Shown here one piece after another: positions 63,991 through 64,000 of a stretch of 64,000 bases of DNA. Made by a program: the position numbers and the translations under genes. Each line of letters starts with the position of its first letter. Position 1 is the stretch's first letter. Source of the stretch: an uncultured Sphingomonadaceae bacterium (GTDB taxonomy: Bacteria; Pseudomonadota; Alphaproteobacteria; Sphingomonadales; Sphingomonadaceae); assembly GCA_947501325.1 (NCBI GenBank), contig CANMVC010000002.1, forward strand, positions 434,001 through 498,000, read 5' to 3'. The notes under the pieces are model-generated. The model did not search any database. It was not told the origin of the DNA and saw only the letters and a list, made by a program, of their open reading frames with translations.

Positions 63991-64000
63991 TTTACGTATT

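Overview
The window is chromosomal DNA from an alphaproteobacterium, most likely a member of Sphingomonadales. The grounds are a GcrA cell-cycle regulator, an F0 ATP-synthase operon lacking the F1 genes, the gene order lapA-pyrF-trpF-trpB-trpA-accD-folC, and moderate GC content. A marine Sphingorhabdus/Parasphingorhabdus-like organism would fit, but that genus guess is inference. Coding density is very high and many neighbours overlap by 4 nt. Layout: 1-274 holds the 5' part of a helix-turn-helix-type gene running off the left edge, followed by a 21-bp perfect palindrome. 434-4721 is proline catabolism: an Lrp-type regulator divergent from putA. 4821-10520 is a diffusible-signal-factor (DSF) type signalling module: a REC-PAS-GGDEF-EAL protein, an RpfC-like hybrid histidine kinase with HPt domain, and, convergent with it by 4 nt, an RpfF-like DSF synthase. 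10876-21043 is a co-directional lipid cluster: gpsA, two alpha/beta hydrolases, a patatin-type TAG lipase, wax ester synthase/DGAT, PlsB, and a HAD-PlsC fusion. Together these could cover glycerol-3-phosphate supply, triacylglycerol/wax synthesis and mobilisation. 21397-27132 carries a secreted subtilase with a heptapeptide-repeat region and a C-terminal barrel-like domain, then a TPR-GGDEF-EAL protein. 27168-29271 has a Rieske oxygenase, a SnoaL-like protein and tRNA-Ser(CGA). 29428-34871 has hspQ, an ABC-2 permease, gcrA, parE and a beta-lactamase-like hydrolase. 34825-44204 is one long leftward series: GNAT, LysR, apaG, metZ, leuB, recO, uvrC and the F0 operon. 44382-48265 is a ydbH-ynbE-ydbL set (intermembrane lipid transport) with a strong terminator. 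48427-53901 has radC, a DoxX-NDH-2 fusion, a phosphofructokinase and purB. 53990-60518 is the lapA-pyrF-trpFBA-accD-folC series; it is interrupted between trpB and trpA by a DUF559 nuclease gene bounded by 41-bp perfect inverted repeats. 60515-63990 ends with an AmpG-like MFS transporter, a DUF1223 protein, an RluB-type pseudouridine synthase and a small unknown protein. The most interesting themes are: (1) a DSF circuit whose output protein combines a receiver with the PAS-GGDEF-EAL order of RpfR, lying next to a complete storage-lipid operon; and (2) the nuclease-plus-inverted-repeat unit that sits inside the trp operon and appears to supply the ribosome-binding sites for itself and for trpA.
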